A DNA stretch of 64,000 nt from Alloacidobacterium sp963823845 (GCA_963823845.1 CAWGND010000021.1:124001-188000); one strand, 5' to 3'. Counted from the first letter of the stretch, positions 36,184-45,649 are shown. Notes: generated from the sequence alone by a model not told the origin. Program-made: numbers and translations.

Positions 36184-38079
36184 ATGGCTTTGCCTCGCCC
36201 TCGAACAATCCGCGGTCAATTGATTGCGAGCCTCGTGCTGTTTGAACTGCTGGTGCTGGCTGTCTTCGCCGTCTTTCTGATTCGCGAACAGCAGAAAGAG
36301 CTGCAACAGCGTGTCGATCGCCGGCTAGAGTATCAGGGGTCGCAGCTCGCTTTGCAGGCGGGCAATTTACTCGAGGAGAACAAGATAGAGACGCTGCAGG
36401 CGCTGGTCAGCTCCATGCTGGATTACCCCAGCATAGGCAGCGTGCAAATCACTGATCTTCAGGGCGTTACACTGGTTGGCACCGACCCTGCCCTGAAGGG
36501 TACGCTGAACCTTTCTCCGGTGGAGCGCAACTACCTGCGCAGCCTGGCCGAACCAACGCTCTTTACGCTGAAAGACAATGTTCGCGAGATCGTCGCTCCG
36601 GTGAGAGTGAAGGGGAAGGTGTGGGCCCTGGTCTGGATCTATCCGAATGAAGATGCGGACCGGCTTCAGCTGCACTCCCTGTTGCGCATTACACTCATTT
36701 CGTCAGTCGTCGCGATTCTGGGCTGCACGCTGCTGGCGACATTCATGGCCCGCACAATCGCCAAGCCCCTCAATGTGCTGATTCAGGCGACCCGGCAGGT
36801 CGTGCGCGATCCGGAAGATACATCTTCGTTCCCACTGCAGATCTCTTCGTCAAATGAGGCCGCCGACCTGACCATGGCCTTCAATATGATGGTCACCTCA
36901 ATCGAGGAGCAGCGTGCGGGCCTGAACGATACCCTTGCACTTCTTGATTCTATGCTGGCGAACGCGCCCATAGGCTTTGCATTCTTTGACCGCAAATTTC
37001 GCTTTGTGCGAGTGAACCAATTCCTCGCGAACATGAACCACAGTTCCATCAGCCGTCATCTTGGCCGCACTATCTTCGAGCTTTTCCCCGAATCGGCTGC
37101 CATTCCTATGCAGCGAGCCATCGATTCAGTGTTCGACAAGGGAACTCCGGTCCAGGATCTTGAGTTGACCGGTGAACTCGAGGACAATCCCGGACGCTTG
37201 CGTTGCTGGCTGATGAACATTTATCCGGTTCATACCAGCTCGAATGCTGTGCGTTGGGTCGGTGCCGTTATTGTGGATACCACGCAGCGCCGTAACTCGG
37301 AGGAAGCGTTGCGCAAGACCGAGAAGCTGGCTGCAGCGGGGCGGCTCGCGGCTTCTATCGCGCACGAGATCAACAATCCTCTGGAAGCTGTCACGAACCT
37401 GCTCTATCTGATCCGTCTGCACGACTCGCTTCCCTCGGAGACGCGACATTATGTCGATCTGGCGCAGCATGAAGTGGCCCGCGTATCCGAAATTACGCAG
37501 CAGACGCTTCGCTTCTATCGTCAGTCCACTCTGCCTATTACGGCAAAGGTCAGCGAATTAATGGATTCCGTGTTGACTCTACATCAGGGCCGTGTGAATT
37601 CACTCCAGGTGGAAGTTCAGCGGTTCTACGAGCCGGATGTGGAGTTGTTCTGCTTCGCAGGAGAGATGCGGCAGCTCTTCGCCAATCTGATTGGAAATTC
37701 GCTGGACGCGATGATGCCCGGACCTGGACGGCTCGTGCTCAGCGTGAAGCGTTCGCATTCCTGGCACGATTCGAGTATTGAAGGCGTGCGTGTCTCCGTA
37801 ATGGACACGGGCAACGGTATGACGGACGAGGTGCGCAGCCGCATTTTCGAGCCGTTCTTCACTACGAAGGAGGCGACCGGAACCGGACTTGGATTGTGGG
37901 TGAGCGCTGAAATTGTCCGCAAGCATCATGGCACAATTCGCATTCGCAGCCGCGTTGCAGCTGACGGCCAGAGCAATGGATCATCGGGTTCGGGGACCGT
38001 TTTTATGATCTTTTTCCCATTGGTGCGCGGAAACGAATCGTCCGCAGAGAGCCTGCAGCCTGCCTCGCAAAGTGTTTAG
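36184..38079 (+). CDS. Orphan membrane sensor histidine kinase (HAMP-PAS-HisKA-HATPase)
   Basis: A 631-residue protein. Two membrane helices (about 14-34 and 165-187) flank a periplasmic sensor domain, then come HAMP (about 188-245), PAS (about 260-370), HisKA with SIAHEINNPLE and HATPase (DTGNGM, GTGLGLWV). No response regulator gene is adjacent, so its partner is elsewhere. It starts 70 bases after ypdA and could be cotranscribed. Its stop overlaps the stop of the convergent lipoprotein gene by three bases. Confidence 0.9.
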   Translation: MALPRPRTIRGQLIASLVLFELLVLAVFAVFLIREQQKELQQRVDRRLEYQGSQLALQAGNLLEENKIETLQALVSSMLDYPSIGSVQITDLQGVTLVGTDPALKGTLNLSPVERNYLRSLAEPTLFTLKDNVREIVAPVRVKGKVWALVWIYPNEDADRLQLHSLLRITLISSVVAILGCTLLATFMARTIAKPLNVLIQATRQVVRDPEDTSSFPLQISSSNEAADLTMAFNMMVTSIEEQRAGLNDTLALLDSMLANAPIGFAFFDRKFRFVRVNQFLANMNHSSISRHLGRTIFELFPESAAIPMQRAIDSVFDKGTPVQDLELTGELEDNPGRLRCWLMNIYPVHTSSNAVRWVGAVIVDTTQRRNSEEALRKTEKLAAAGRLAASIAHEINNPLEAVTNLLYLIRLHDSLPSETRHYVDLAQHEVARVSEITQQTLRFYRQSTLPITAKVSELMDSVLTLHQGRVNSLQVEVQRFYEPDVELFCFAGEMRQLFANLIGNSLDAMMPGPGRLVLSVKRSHSWHDSSIEGVRVSVMDTGNGMTDEVRSRIFEPFFTTKEATGTGLGLWVSAEIVRKHHGTIRIRSRVAADGQSNGSSGSGTVFMIFFPLVRGNESSAESLQPASQSV

Positions 38080-40226
38080 TGGACTGGCTTCAGAGAGCAG
38101 CTTGATACCGGACGTCCATCACCCGCATATTTCGACTTAGTCACATGGAAGCGATGCAGCTGCATGTATCGCACACGCAGACCACCGAGTGTTGCCGGCA
38201 TCACCTTCGCCGATTTGTTCATATCGATCAGCACCAGCAGCGCTGCTTCCTGCGGGTTGTCGCGGCTCTGGGCCACGCCCACGCCGAAGATTGCAGGATC
38301 AGTGAATAGCAGAGAAGCATACTGGTGTTGAACCGTTGCCGCACCGCTGAGTGCGCTCGCTGCGAGTTGTATTCCGGCAACATTGCCTGGAAATTTCGGC
38401 GCAGTTCCGTTGGCTACGCTCTGTGCGTCCGTCAAAACGACCACGGTGCGCACGCCCGCGATCGTTTGCGGAATGGCCGTGTTGGGTTTCATTTTATCGA
38501 CGTAGACCGTCACAGCTGCTTCGCCGGCGCTGTCTGCGCTCCGACCTGCAACAACGCCCAGCACACCCTTCTCGTGATTCACAAGCTCGGAGGCTGCATT
38601 CTGTGCCGCATTTCTTGCCTGTGCCTCCGCAGTGCGAGAAAGCTCAGGAAGCGCTGCCGCTGTCTCTGTGTTGCTGTCGTAATTAAGGCAGGTGACAGGA
38701 TGTCCTGTTTTGCTGCCGACGATGCTCAGCTTCGAGTCAGACTGATTTCCCAACTCAGTCAACACATCGGCAATGGGATTCGCGACGCTTAGCGCACTGC
38801 CACTGCCGTCTGTTCCTCCGGCGTAGAAGAGTCCGATAGGTTGGGCATTGCTGGCGTCGACGATCAGCGACCCCGAGTCGCCGCTGTCGGAAAAGCTGTT
38901 GCCGTCGATGCCGATCTGACCGGTGAATGTCTTGGTGTAGTATGGCTGCGTCTCGGCGCAATCCTTGTAGTAGTCAACTTTGACGGCAAGATCAATGCTC
39001 TCAACCGTCGAGCAGGTGAGTCCCGTGGTTCGCCCGCTTTTCACAACTCGTAGTCCGCTTAGATTAGCCGCGTTCAGCGTTTCTCCTGTACCGGCGACCG
39101 GCGGCGCGGCTCCGAGAGGTGCGCCGGTTCCCCCGCCTGCCTGTCCGAGCTGCAGAATGCTGCCGTCGGGATTCACAGCGCCGGGCGCGACCGCTGCGAG
39201 TGCCGCGTCCACGTTGGACTGGTTTATCGCAAGCGGTACGTAGTAACGCAGCGTGCCTGCGGGCCGCACGGTGGAACCCTGCCGGCTCAGAGGGCGGCAG
39301 GCATCATCAATCAGGCCGGGCTGATCGATTGTGTCGCCGACCCTGCCCTGGTCCGATTCGGCGAGAACGTGGTTGTTGCTAAGGATGAATTGATTATGTT
39401 CAGTATCTTCAACCAGCGCCCCAAGCGTACCGCCGCAGCAATCGGCAATATAGCTGTCGCCTTCGGCATCCTTATAAACATCATAGTCGCCATCGTTGCC
39501 GCCTGAGGCTCCGAGTGCGATCAATCCCGTCTGTGCTGCCTGATTTGGAAGCGAACTGGAGTTGATTCCTTCGGTGTTCAAAAGCAAATGCAGCTTGGCC
39601 TGCGTATTTGTATTGTTGACGGTTGCAATTATGTGAATCGATTGCATCCCTGCGACCGTGCCTGGAGCGGTGTAGCTGATCTTGCACGTTGTGTATTGTT
39701 GGCTTCCGTGCTGACAACTCTGCTGGCTCAGTGTTCCCATCGTGCCGTCACTCAGACTCCAGTGCACGACGCCGCCATTGACCTCTGCGATCTGCGCCGA
39801 GACCTCCAGCATTCCGCCCTGGGAGAGTGCCGCATTTTCCGGAAGGAGCGGCTGAAGAAATCCGGGAGTGACGGTGATAGTCTCACTCGCGATGGCGGCG
39901 GGATCGCTCTGCAGATGCGCTGTCACCTCAACGGAGATGCTGTCATTGGCGAGCGCATTGGGTGGCGTGTAAAGCCCGGCGGCATCAATGGAGCCCGCTC
40001 CGAGCGATGCGCCGTTTTGCGTGCTGCTTACAGACCAGTTCACGGCGGCTGGGCTGCCATCCAGTTGCGTCGCCTTGAACTGCAGCTGCCCGGTAGTCGC
40101 GAGCGTCGCCGCAGACGAGGAGACGGCAAATCCTCCATTGTTCCCCGGAAAAGTACCGCATCCTGCCACCAGAATGAGGAGCGGTCCGCAGGCTGCATAG
40201 ATCCGTGATTTGGAGGCGGCGAACAT
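38076..40226 (-). CDS. Large lipoprotein with trypsin-like protease fold and twin C-terminal repeats
   Basis: A 716-residue protein. A lipobox ends at C23 (LILVAGC). Residues about 30-220 look like two Ig-like/Big-type domains (Thr/Ser-rich strands, motifs TAPGTVAGMQS). Residues 250-500 resemble a trypsin-fold peptidase: His286 in LSNNHVLAES, Asp340 in QSNVDAAL, and Ser451 in GDSGSLIVD form a plausible triad. The tail contains two related units, about 555-599 and 646-690, each reading roughly GV-(x)-RS-D-(x)-EAA-(x)-VD-(x)-P-T-(x)-G-R. The protein would be anchored on the outer membrane or periplasmic face. The substrate is unknown. The frame is intact. Confidence 0.75.
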   Translation of the reverse strand: MFAASKSRIYAACGPLLILVAGCGTFPGNNGGFAVSSSAATLATTGQLQFKATQLDGSPAAVNWSVSSTQNGASLGAGSIDAAGLYTPPNALANDSISVEVTAHLQSDPAAIASETITVTPGFLQPLLPENAALSQGGMLEVSAQIAEVNGGVVHWSLSDGTMGTLSQQSCQHGSQQYTTCKISYTAPGTVAGMQSIHIIATVNNTNTQAKLHLLLNTEGINSSSLPNQAAQTGLIALGASGGNDGDYDVYKDAEGDSYIADCCGGTLGALVEDTEHNQFILSNNHVLAESDQGRVGDTIDQPGLIDDACRPLSRQGSTVRPAGTLRYYVPLAINQSNVDAALAAVAPGAVNPDGSILQLGQAGGGTGAPLGAAPPVAGTGETLNAANLSGLRVVKSGRTTGLTCSTVESIDLAVKVDYYKDCAETQPYYTKTFTGQIGIDGNSFSDSGDSGSLIVDASNAQPIGLFYAGGTDGSGSALSVANPIADVLTELGNQSDSKLSIVGSKTGHPVTCLNYDSNTETAAALPELSRTAEAQARNAAQNAASELVNHEKGVLGVVAGRSADSAGEAAVTVYVDKMKPNTAIPQTIAGVRTVVVLTDAQSVANGTAPKFPGNVAGIQLAASALSGAATVQHQYASLLFTDPAIFGVGVAQSRDNPQEAALLVLIDMNKSAKVMPATLGGLRVRYMQLHRFHVTKSKYAGDGRPVSSCSLKPVH

Positions 40227-40328
40227 TCGGTGAAAATGGGGAGAGGCTAAAGACTATTAGACAGTCGAATGTCCCACTTTGTCACGAAGCGCACGGAGAA
40301 ATGCAGCGTTCAGATGTTACGCCCGGGT

Positions 40329-40598
40329 TTATGCGACTGCTCTTGAATCGCCGTCGCTCTTGAGCGAACCCGCAGCGGTGACAACCTTCAACTCGCCCGA
40401 CCGCACAGTCTGCATACGGCGCAGTTCGCGCCCACTGAGTGGGCGCATTGTGTCAGCGGAGTAGAAAACATGCTTTCCGCACTCAAGGCAAACTTTGTAT
40501 GTCTTCTGTTCAATGGTGAAAGGACGTGTCAGGCGGTCGTGCCGGCAACCAAGTAGAATTCCGTACAGGAAATGAATAATCGCGCGCAAAATGCTCAT
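40329..40598 (-). CDS. Small protein with zinc-ribbon-like cysteines
   Basis: 89 residues from ATG 40598, selected because AGAGG lies five bases upstream; longer starts reach 40628. A short hydrophobic N-terminal stretch (SILRAIIHFLYGILLGC) precedes CRHDRLTRPF, and then CLECGKHVFYS supplies a CxxC. Three cysteines plus a histidine could bind one metal ion. Function is unknown; the family is not recognised by name, but the compact Cys/His pattern suggests a real small protein. Confidence 0.6.
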   Translation of the reverse strand: MSILRAIIHFLYGILLGCRHDRLTRPFTIEQKTYKVCLECGKHVFYSADTMRPLSGRELRRMQTVRSGELKVVTAAGSLKSDGDSRAVA

Positions 40599-40708
40599 CG
40601 AGGCCTCTTTCAAAGTCATGGTGAACACGAGGAAAATCCCGTTTCACGGGGGCGCACTACTATAGATATGATGCTCTTGCAGCAGGAATGATGCAATTGT
40701 CTAAATGT

Positions 40709-40736
40709 CAAAATGGTAACGGCAAAATGGTAACGG
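40709..40736. repeat. Tandem 14-bp direct repeat
   Basis: CAAAATGGTAACGG occurs twice in direct succession (40709-40722 and 40723-40736), and GGTAAGCGGTAATC follows as a partial third unit. It lies upstream of the small zinc-ribbon gene (start 40598), just before the stop of the 40747 gene, so it could be an operator. Confidence 0.8.
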
Positions 40737-40746
40737 TAAGCGGTAA

Positions 40747-41757
40747 TCAGGCAATGCAAATTATCAGCTTACCGAAATGCGTTCCGGATTCCATCCTGCG
40801 TAGAGCTTCCTTCGCTCGATCGAAGGCAAATACCTCATCCACAAGGGGTTTCAGGTTGGTTTGCGTAACGGCACGATTCATTTCAAGGAAGTGAGCGCGC
40901 GATCCAACATAGATGCCTTGGACATGAATCTGCTTGTGTAGGAAGGGGATGACGTTCAGAGGCTCACTCGTCTGGCTCAGCACGCCGATCTGCGCGACGG
41001 TTCCGCCGATACGCACAGCCTTGAGCGATTGTGCAAATGTGCCTGCGCCGCCTACTTCAACAACAAGATCGGCGCCTTCGTCATTCGTCTGATCGAGCAC
41101 CCACTTCGCCCAGTCAGGCGTTTGCTTATAGTTGACTCCGGCATCGAGGCCGAGTTTGCTGGCGCGATCGAGCTTTTCATCGCTGCTGGATGTTCCCAGA
41201 ACGCGCGCACCGAGTGCTTTGGCAAACTGCAGCGCGAAGATGGAAACGCCCCCCGTGCCCTGAATGACGACAGTATCACCAGCCTTGATCCTGCCCGCGT
41301 GCACGACGGCGTTCCACGCGGTTACGCCAGCGCAGGGTAGCGTCGCGGCTTCTTCCCAACTCAGATGACCGGGAACGGGCACGAGGCCGTTTTCATGCAG
41401 GACAACGAATTCGGCGAGCATGCCGTCGATATCGCCGCCGAGCGCGCCGCGATGCTTCTGAGCCGTGGCGACGCCTTCCAGCCAATTCTGCATGAAGATC
41501 CCGGCAACGCGTTGCCCCGGCTTCACTTGGGTTACGCCTTCGCCGACGGCAACAACTTCTCCTGCGCCATCGGAAATGGGGATGCGCGGAAGCGTCATCT
41601 TGGGGTTGTAGTGGCCGAGGGTGACCAGCAGGTCGCGATAATTGAGCGATACGGCCCGCACCTTCACCAACACTTCTCCTGCGCCTGGCTTGGGTTCTGG
41701 TCCATCGATATGCTCAAGATTGTCAATACCAAATTTAGGAATTCGCCACAGTTTCAT
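40747..41757 (-). CDS. Medium-chain (zinc-type superfamily) alcohol dehydrogenase / quinone oxidoreductase-like
   Basis: A 336-residue MDR-family protein with the GroES-like N-domain (SLNYRDLLVTLGHYN, PISDGAGEVVAVGEGV) and a Rossmann domain with TVVIQGTGGVSIFALQFA. The usual structural-zinc cysteine cluster is not evident, which favours a zinc-independent NAD(P)H oxidoreductase. The substrate is unknown. Confidence 0.88.
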   Translation of the reverse strand: MKLWRIPKFGIDNLEHIDGPEPKPGAGEVLVKVRAVSLNYRDLLVTLGHYNPKMTLPRIPISDGAGEVVAVGEGVTQVKPGQRVAGIFMQNWLEGVATAQKHRGALGGDIDGMLAEFVVLHENGLVPVPGHLSWEEAATLPCAGVTAWNAVVHAGRIKAGDTVVIQGTGGVSIFALQFAKALGARVLGTSSSDEKLDRASKLGLDAGVNYKQTPDWAKWVLDQTNDEGADLVVEVGGAGTFAQSLKAVRIGGTVAQIGVLSQTSEPLNVIPFLHKQIHVQGIYVGSRAHFLEMNRAVTQTNLKPLVDEVFAFDRAKEALRRMESGTHFGKLIICIA

Positions 41758-41846
41758 CGGTTCCTCGCCTCTCGCGTAATACTAAATCGCTTTTTACATC
41801 AACCCTTCATGCCCCGGGTAAGCTGGTGTAGCGTTACCATAGAAGC

Positions 41847-42086
41847 ATGGCCAGAGGATGGGAGAGCAAAAACGTGGAGGAGCAGGTGGCAGAGAAGCAT
41901 GCAGAGCTGGAATACGTGAACGGCAAACCAAACGCCGCAGCGGAGGCAGCGCGCAAGCGTCAACGCCAGGAATTGGAGCTGCAGCGCGAGCGGATTCTTG
42001 ATGAACGCACGTCCAGTCCGTACCGCAGGGCAGCCCTTGAAGCGGCTCTGACAGAGATCGAGGCGCGTCTGGCATCGATCCACTAA
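41847..42086 (+). CDS. Small highly charged conserved-type protein
   Basis: 79 residues (MARGWESKNVEEQ start), rich in Glu/Arg/Ala and predicted to be almost entirely helical, possibly a coiled coil. The frames on the opposite strand here are longer but have shadow character. I do not know a function. The compact helical composition and the ATG in a non-coding gap between minus-strand genes support it moderately. Confidence 0.55.
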   Translation: MARGWESKNVEEQVAEKHAELEYVNGKPNAAAEAARKRQRQELELQRERILDERTSSPYRRAALEAALTEIEARLASIH

Positions 42087-42187
42087 CCGTCAAGGTTGGT
42101 ATCTAACGAAAATAGTACCTCTCATGAACAAGTCTCGTTGACGTGTGCGAGAAAGCATCCGCCAACCCGATCTGCCGGTTGATTGAC

Positions 42188-43072
42188 TTATGAGTTTCGA
42201 TGCGAAATGCTGCGGACGAACTGATAGTATCCGGCTGCCCAGTCACGATCGCGGAGACCCGCGTCACTGGCTTGCTGCAGTTGCTCCTGGAAATGATCGG
42301 CGAGTGGGGTTCGTGTCTTCGTCGCTGCCGCGGCCTCGCGAAAAAGCCGCGTATCTTTCTGTCCGAGGGCTATGGTTGCGCCGGGCGTCTCAGGCGGATG
42401 CAGCATGACCTTTGCGTACGCGGTGTAGAACGGCGACTGAAACAGGGCGGCATTGACGGCGTCGACGTATAGTGCGGGGTCGATACTCTGCGATTCGGCA
42501 TAGACAAAGCCCTCGCTGAGCGATGCGATCATTGCCGTGATCAGGAAGTTGCCCCCAATTTTTAGAGCATGGGCTTTATAGGGCTTATCGCCCACCACGG
42601 TGATGCCGCGGCTAAAGGACTCAAGCAACGGCTTCACTTTTTCTAACGTTTCCTGCTTGCCTGCGGTCACGATCCAGAGCTTGCCTTCAGCGGCGACATT
42701 CGGACGCCCAAAGACCGGCGCAGCCACGAAACTTTGCTTGCGCGTCGCGTGTTCGACTGTCAGTTTCTGTGAAAGCTGTACGCTGATGGTGCTAAGAGAA
42801 ACGTGCACGGCATCTTGCGGCAACGCTTCGAGCATTCCAACGCCGCCGAATGCGATGTCCTCCAATGCCGCGTCATCCATCGGCATGGTGAAGACGACTT
42901 CACTCGTTTTTACCGCGTCCGCGGGACTGGACGCGGCGGTTGCTCCCTGTTGCAACAGAGGCTGCATGCGGGATTGCGTTCGATTCCAGAGGGTGAGGGA
43001 GTGGCCATTCCTGATGAGAAGGGCAGCGATTGCGGAGCCCATCTGACCTGTGCCGAGAAATGCGATTCGCAT
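42188..43072 (-). CDS. NAD(P)-dependent beta-hydroxyacid dehydrogenase (HIBADH/GLYR-like)
   Basis: A 294-residue protein with the N-terminal Rossmann motif IAFLGTGQMGSAIAALLIRNG, the SLSTISVQLS catalytic-loop-like region and the conserved lysine region HALKIGGNFLI (the catalytic Lys in GxxxKxxxN-type HIBADH enzymes). It probably reduces a small beta-hydroxy acid or semialdehyde. The substrate cannot be set from sequence. Confidence 0.85.
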   Translation of the reverse strand: MRIAFLGTGQMGSAIAALLIRNGHSLTLWNRTQSRMQPLLQQGATAASSPADAVKTSEVVFTMPMDDAALEDIAFGGVGMLEALPQDAVHVSLSTISVQLSQKLTVEHATRKQSFVAAPVFGRPNVAAEGKLWIVTAGKQETLEKVKPLLESFSRGITVVGDKPYKAHALKIGGNFLITAMIASLSEGFVYAESQSIDPALYVDAVNAALFQSPFYTAYAKVMLHPPETPGATIALGQKDTRLFREAAAATKTRTPLADHFQEQLQQASDAGLRDRDWAAGYYQFVRSISHRNS

Positions 43073-43130
43073 AGATGCATCGTTAGATGATTACGGAGGA
43101 CCGCTAGGATTCGGCTTTTGCGCGTGTCCT

Positions 43131-43164
43131 AAAAAAAGAAGGCTGCCGATTGATGGGCAGCCTT
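43131..43164 (-). terminator. Rho-independent terminator of the OmpA-family gene
   Basis: On the minus strand AAGGCTGCC and GGCAGCCTT form a 9-bp stem with an eight-base loop (43139-43164), followed by CTTTTTTT (43131-43138). It sits about 20 bases after the OmpA-family stop. Confidence 0.88.
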
Positions 43165-43186
43165 GATCGGAGGGGATCGAAAATTA

Positions 43187-44782
43187 CTATTGCGCTGGTG
43201 GATTGGAAATTCCGCTGTTGTTCCTTGCGGTCGGCGGATTGTTGGTAGCTGGAATGGCAGCATCGCCCGACGATCCGGGAGCCTGCTCCCGAGCGCCGAT
43301 CGAATTGCCGGAAACCACCATCTGCACGCGGCGGTTTTGCGCGCGACCATCATTGGTGGAATTATCCGCAATCGGATCGTTTTTGCCGTATCCCATTGCG
43401 GCGATATTGGGTTGAGCGACTCCCTGGGTCACCAGGTAGTCGCGAACAGACTCGGCACGCTGTTCGGAAAGCTTCTGGTTGTAGTCGTCCGATCCGATGT
43501 TGTCTGTGTAGCCTTCCACCTGCAGAGTCAGGCCGGGGTAGGCAAGCAGAATGCCGGACACTTTTGCCAGCTTCTCGCGTGCCTCGGGCTTCAGCGTGTA
43601 CTTGTTAAAGTCGAAGAGCACATCCGACATATTGACGATGAGACCGCGAGCTGATTCACGCGTCGCCAGCACCTGATTCAACTGTGCCTTCAGGCGCTCG
43701 CGAATCTCTTCGGTCTGATCGTTTGCCTGCTGCGTCTGCTGATGCGCACGAGCGGCCTGTGCTTCCGCTTCGGCTGCACGCGCATCCGCGCGGGCGCGCT
43801 CCGCTGCCTGCTGGTTGGCCACAGCCTGCGCCTGCGCGGCTGCCAGCTGCGCATCCTGTGCCTGCTGCTTTGTATTGGCTTCATCTTCGGCGCGCTGCTT
43901 GCGGATGGTCATGATGCGCGCATCTTCCGCGGTTTGCACAGCAGCGCGCGCATAGGTGATCAGCTCTTTCCGCCGGCTCGTGTGTTCTTCTAGATCCTGC
44001 GCATTTTGCAGATTCTGTTTGGCGGTGGCAAGTGTATCGGGGGCATACTTGTGGGCGCCGGATGCCTCGGCAATCTGCACTGCATTGATCGCCTCGTAGA
44101 GTTCAAGCGGCCATGCCTCATTGCGCGTAATGGGGTGGAGTACTGCGTGCTGGCCGGCGGTTTGTGTGTAGGATCCACGCGGCAGCAGAGAGTAGTGCGC
44201 ATTGACCTGCTCGATGATGCCCTGCGTCTTGTCGTCGAGAACAAAATTCTGCATGACGACAACATCACTGGGCATGGTCACTGCGTAGTACGGTTCCGCG
44301 GTCACAATCAGCCCAAAAGATTGTAGCGGTGTCGTGACCGTGATCTCGTTCTTCGACCCGTCGGGCAATACTTCACCGAGATTCGACGGCCTGCCTTCAG
44401 GAGTGATGGCCCACAGCACGTAGGTCAGGTATTCCACGCCGAAGCTGTTTGCCGGGCGAAGACCTTGAAATTTCGCATCGATCACCAATCGGCCACGGCG
44501 GCTCTCAACGACCGCTGAACCTTTGGCCTCGGCTAGCAGGCTTGTCCCTTGAAAGCCGATCTTGGTGCTGCCGCTGCGGTGGAAATAATTGACAGCGGGA
44601 ATATCCCGACCTACTACCTGAATTTTATAAACAGGAACGCCGTCTCGAATTTCTGCCTGCGGGTACTGGTGTTGTTGCTGATCCTGCGGCCATTGCTGGG
44701 TTGCGGTCGGGTTTGCCTCCTGGGCATATACCGAACTGCACAACGCAGACGTGACGAGAAAAAGTAACGCTTTGTGTCTCAT
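43187..44782 (-). CDS. OmpA-family protein with alanine/glutamine coiled-coil stalk
   Basis: A 531-residue protein with a signal peptide (residues 1-20). Residues about 50-230 form a beta-rich domain of unknown type. Residues about 290-390 are a long Ala/Gln/Arg helical stalk. The C-terminus (about 395-500) is an OmpA peptidoglycan-binding domain with DFNKYTLKPEAREKL, VEGYTDNIGSDDYNQKLSEQRAESV and GYGKNDPIADN. It probably links the outer membrane or periplasm to peptidoglycan. A strong terminator follows. Confidence 0.88.
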   Translation of the reverse strand: MRHKALLFLVTSALCSSVYAQEANPTATQQWPQDQQQHQYPQAEIRDGVPVYKIQVVGRDIPAVNYFHRSGSTKIGFQGTSLLAEAKGSAVVESRRGRLVIDAKFQGLRPANSFGVEYLTYVLWAITPEGRPSNLGEVLPDGSKNEITVTTPLQSFGLIVTAEPYYAVTMPSDVVVMQNFVLDDKTQGIIEQVNAHYSLLPRGSYTQTAGQHAVLHPITRNEAWPLELYEAINAVQIAEASGAHKYAPDTLATAKQNLQNAQDLEEHTSRRKELITYARAAVQTAEDARIMTIRKQRAEDEANTKQQAQDAQLAAAQAQAVANQQAAERARADARAAEAEAQAARAHQQTQQANDQTEEIRERLKAQLNQVLATRESARGLIVNMSDVLFDFNKYTLKPEAREKLAKVSGILLAYPGLTLQVEGYTDNIGSDDYNQKLSEQRAESVRDYLVTQGVAQPNIAAMGYGKNDPIADNSTNDGRAQNRRVQMVVSGNSIGAREQAPGSSGDAAIPATNNPPTARNNSGISNPPAQ

Positions 44783-44935
44783 ATTTTTTGTCCAGACTCC
44801 TTGCGCATTTCCTAAGAAGCAGCAAGCGACGCTGCGCTATATGCGCTCAATTCGCTGCATAGCTATGGATGCTTGGACAAAAGCGTGGGGTGGCCCGCCC
44901 TGAAGGGCGCAACAGCTAAAAATAGTGGAAGAAAA

Positions 44936-45649
44936 TTAGGAAGGCGAGGCAACCAATTGATGCTCGATTGCGAATAGGGCCAATTCGAGCCGGGTGGAAA
45001 CTCCCGTTTTCTCGAAGATGTTGGAGAGGTGCCTCTTTACGGTCTCTTCGCTGAGTTGAAATTCCTGTGCGATGTCGCGATTACTGGAACCTTTTACGAC
45101 GCAACTCACGACTTCAAGTTCGCGGGGTGTGAGTCCGTGGGTCTTTTTCTCAGCAATCGGCTCAGATTGCCGCGTGAAAGTTTTCAGCACATCAACCAAG
45201 CTGGGAACGCGCCGGTCTCCGATCCAGCAATGGCCTGCCGAGACTGCGCGAATGGCGGGGGTCAGATGGCCCATGAGCGAATCTTTGACTACGATGCCGC
45301 GGGCGCCGAGTTCCAACGCTTTCGTGATTTCCATCTTCGAGATGACGTTGGTCAGCAGAATTGTCCTGGTCTTTGGCGAATTGCTCAGGACATCGGGCAT
45401 GGCTCCTAGTCCGAGGAGATTTGGCAAGTTAAGAGCGAGCAGCAAAATGTCTGGACGGAGTTCAAGCGTTTTGGCAATTGCTTCGTACCTGTCGCCTGCT
45501 TCGCCCACAACCTCAATCCCGATCTCCGGCTGCAGCAGGTTATCCACGCCGATACGGATGACCGGATGCTGGTCGGCAACCAGAACGCGTATGGCCATGG
45601 TCTTGAATACCTGAGCGTCAGCCACGGGGGGGAGCTTTTCTGTTCTCAT
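44936..45649 (-). CDS. LuxR-type response regulator with atypical receiver (no phospho-acceptor Asp)
   Basis: 237 residues from ATG 45649. The receiver N-domain lacks the canonical Asp: the strand reads PDILLLALNLPN, so Ala72 (codon 45434-45436, GCT) replaces the expected Asp. The acidic pocket is DQ (D26/Q27) rather than DD, while T100 and K122 remain. The C-terminal GerE/LuxR helix-turn-helix is complete (LTPRELEVVSCVVKGSSNRDIAQEF and TVKRHLSNIFEKTG in two segments). Phosphorylation is therefore unlikely to be the on-switch. Its target genes are unknown; the OmpA-family gene is downstream on the same strand. Confidence 0.85.
   Translation of the reverse strand: MRTEKLPPVADAQVFKTMAIRVLVADQHPVIRIGVDNLLQPEIGIEVVGEAGDRYEAIAKTLELRPDILLLALNLPNLLGLGAMPDVLSNSPKTRTILLTNVISKMEITKALELGARGIVVKDSLMGHLTPAIRAVSAGHCWIGDRRVPSLVDVLKTFTRQSEPIAEKKTHGLTPRELEVVSCVVKGSSNRDIAQEFQLSEETVKRHLSNIFEKTGVSTRLELALFAIEHQLVASPS

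Noticed and set aside
41794..42093. Two minus-strand frames of about 95-99 codons
   Set aside because: They oppose the better 79-residue helical plus-strand protein and are Cys/Pro/Arg-rich without family character.
44895..44915. CGCCC-TGAA-GGGCG hairpin after the LuxR-type gene
   Set aside because: A short stem with no T-tract in either direction close by; not enough to call a terminator.
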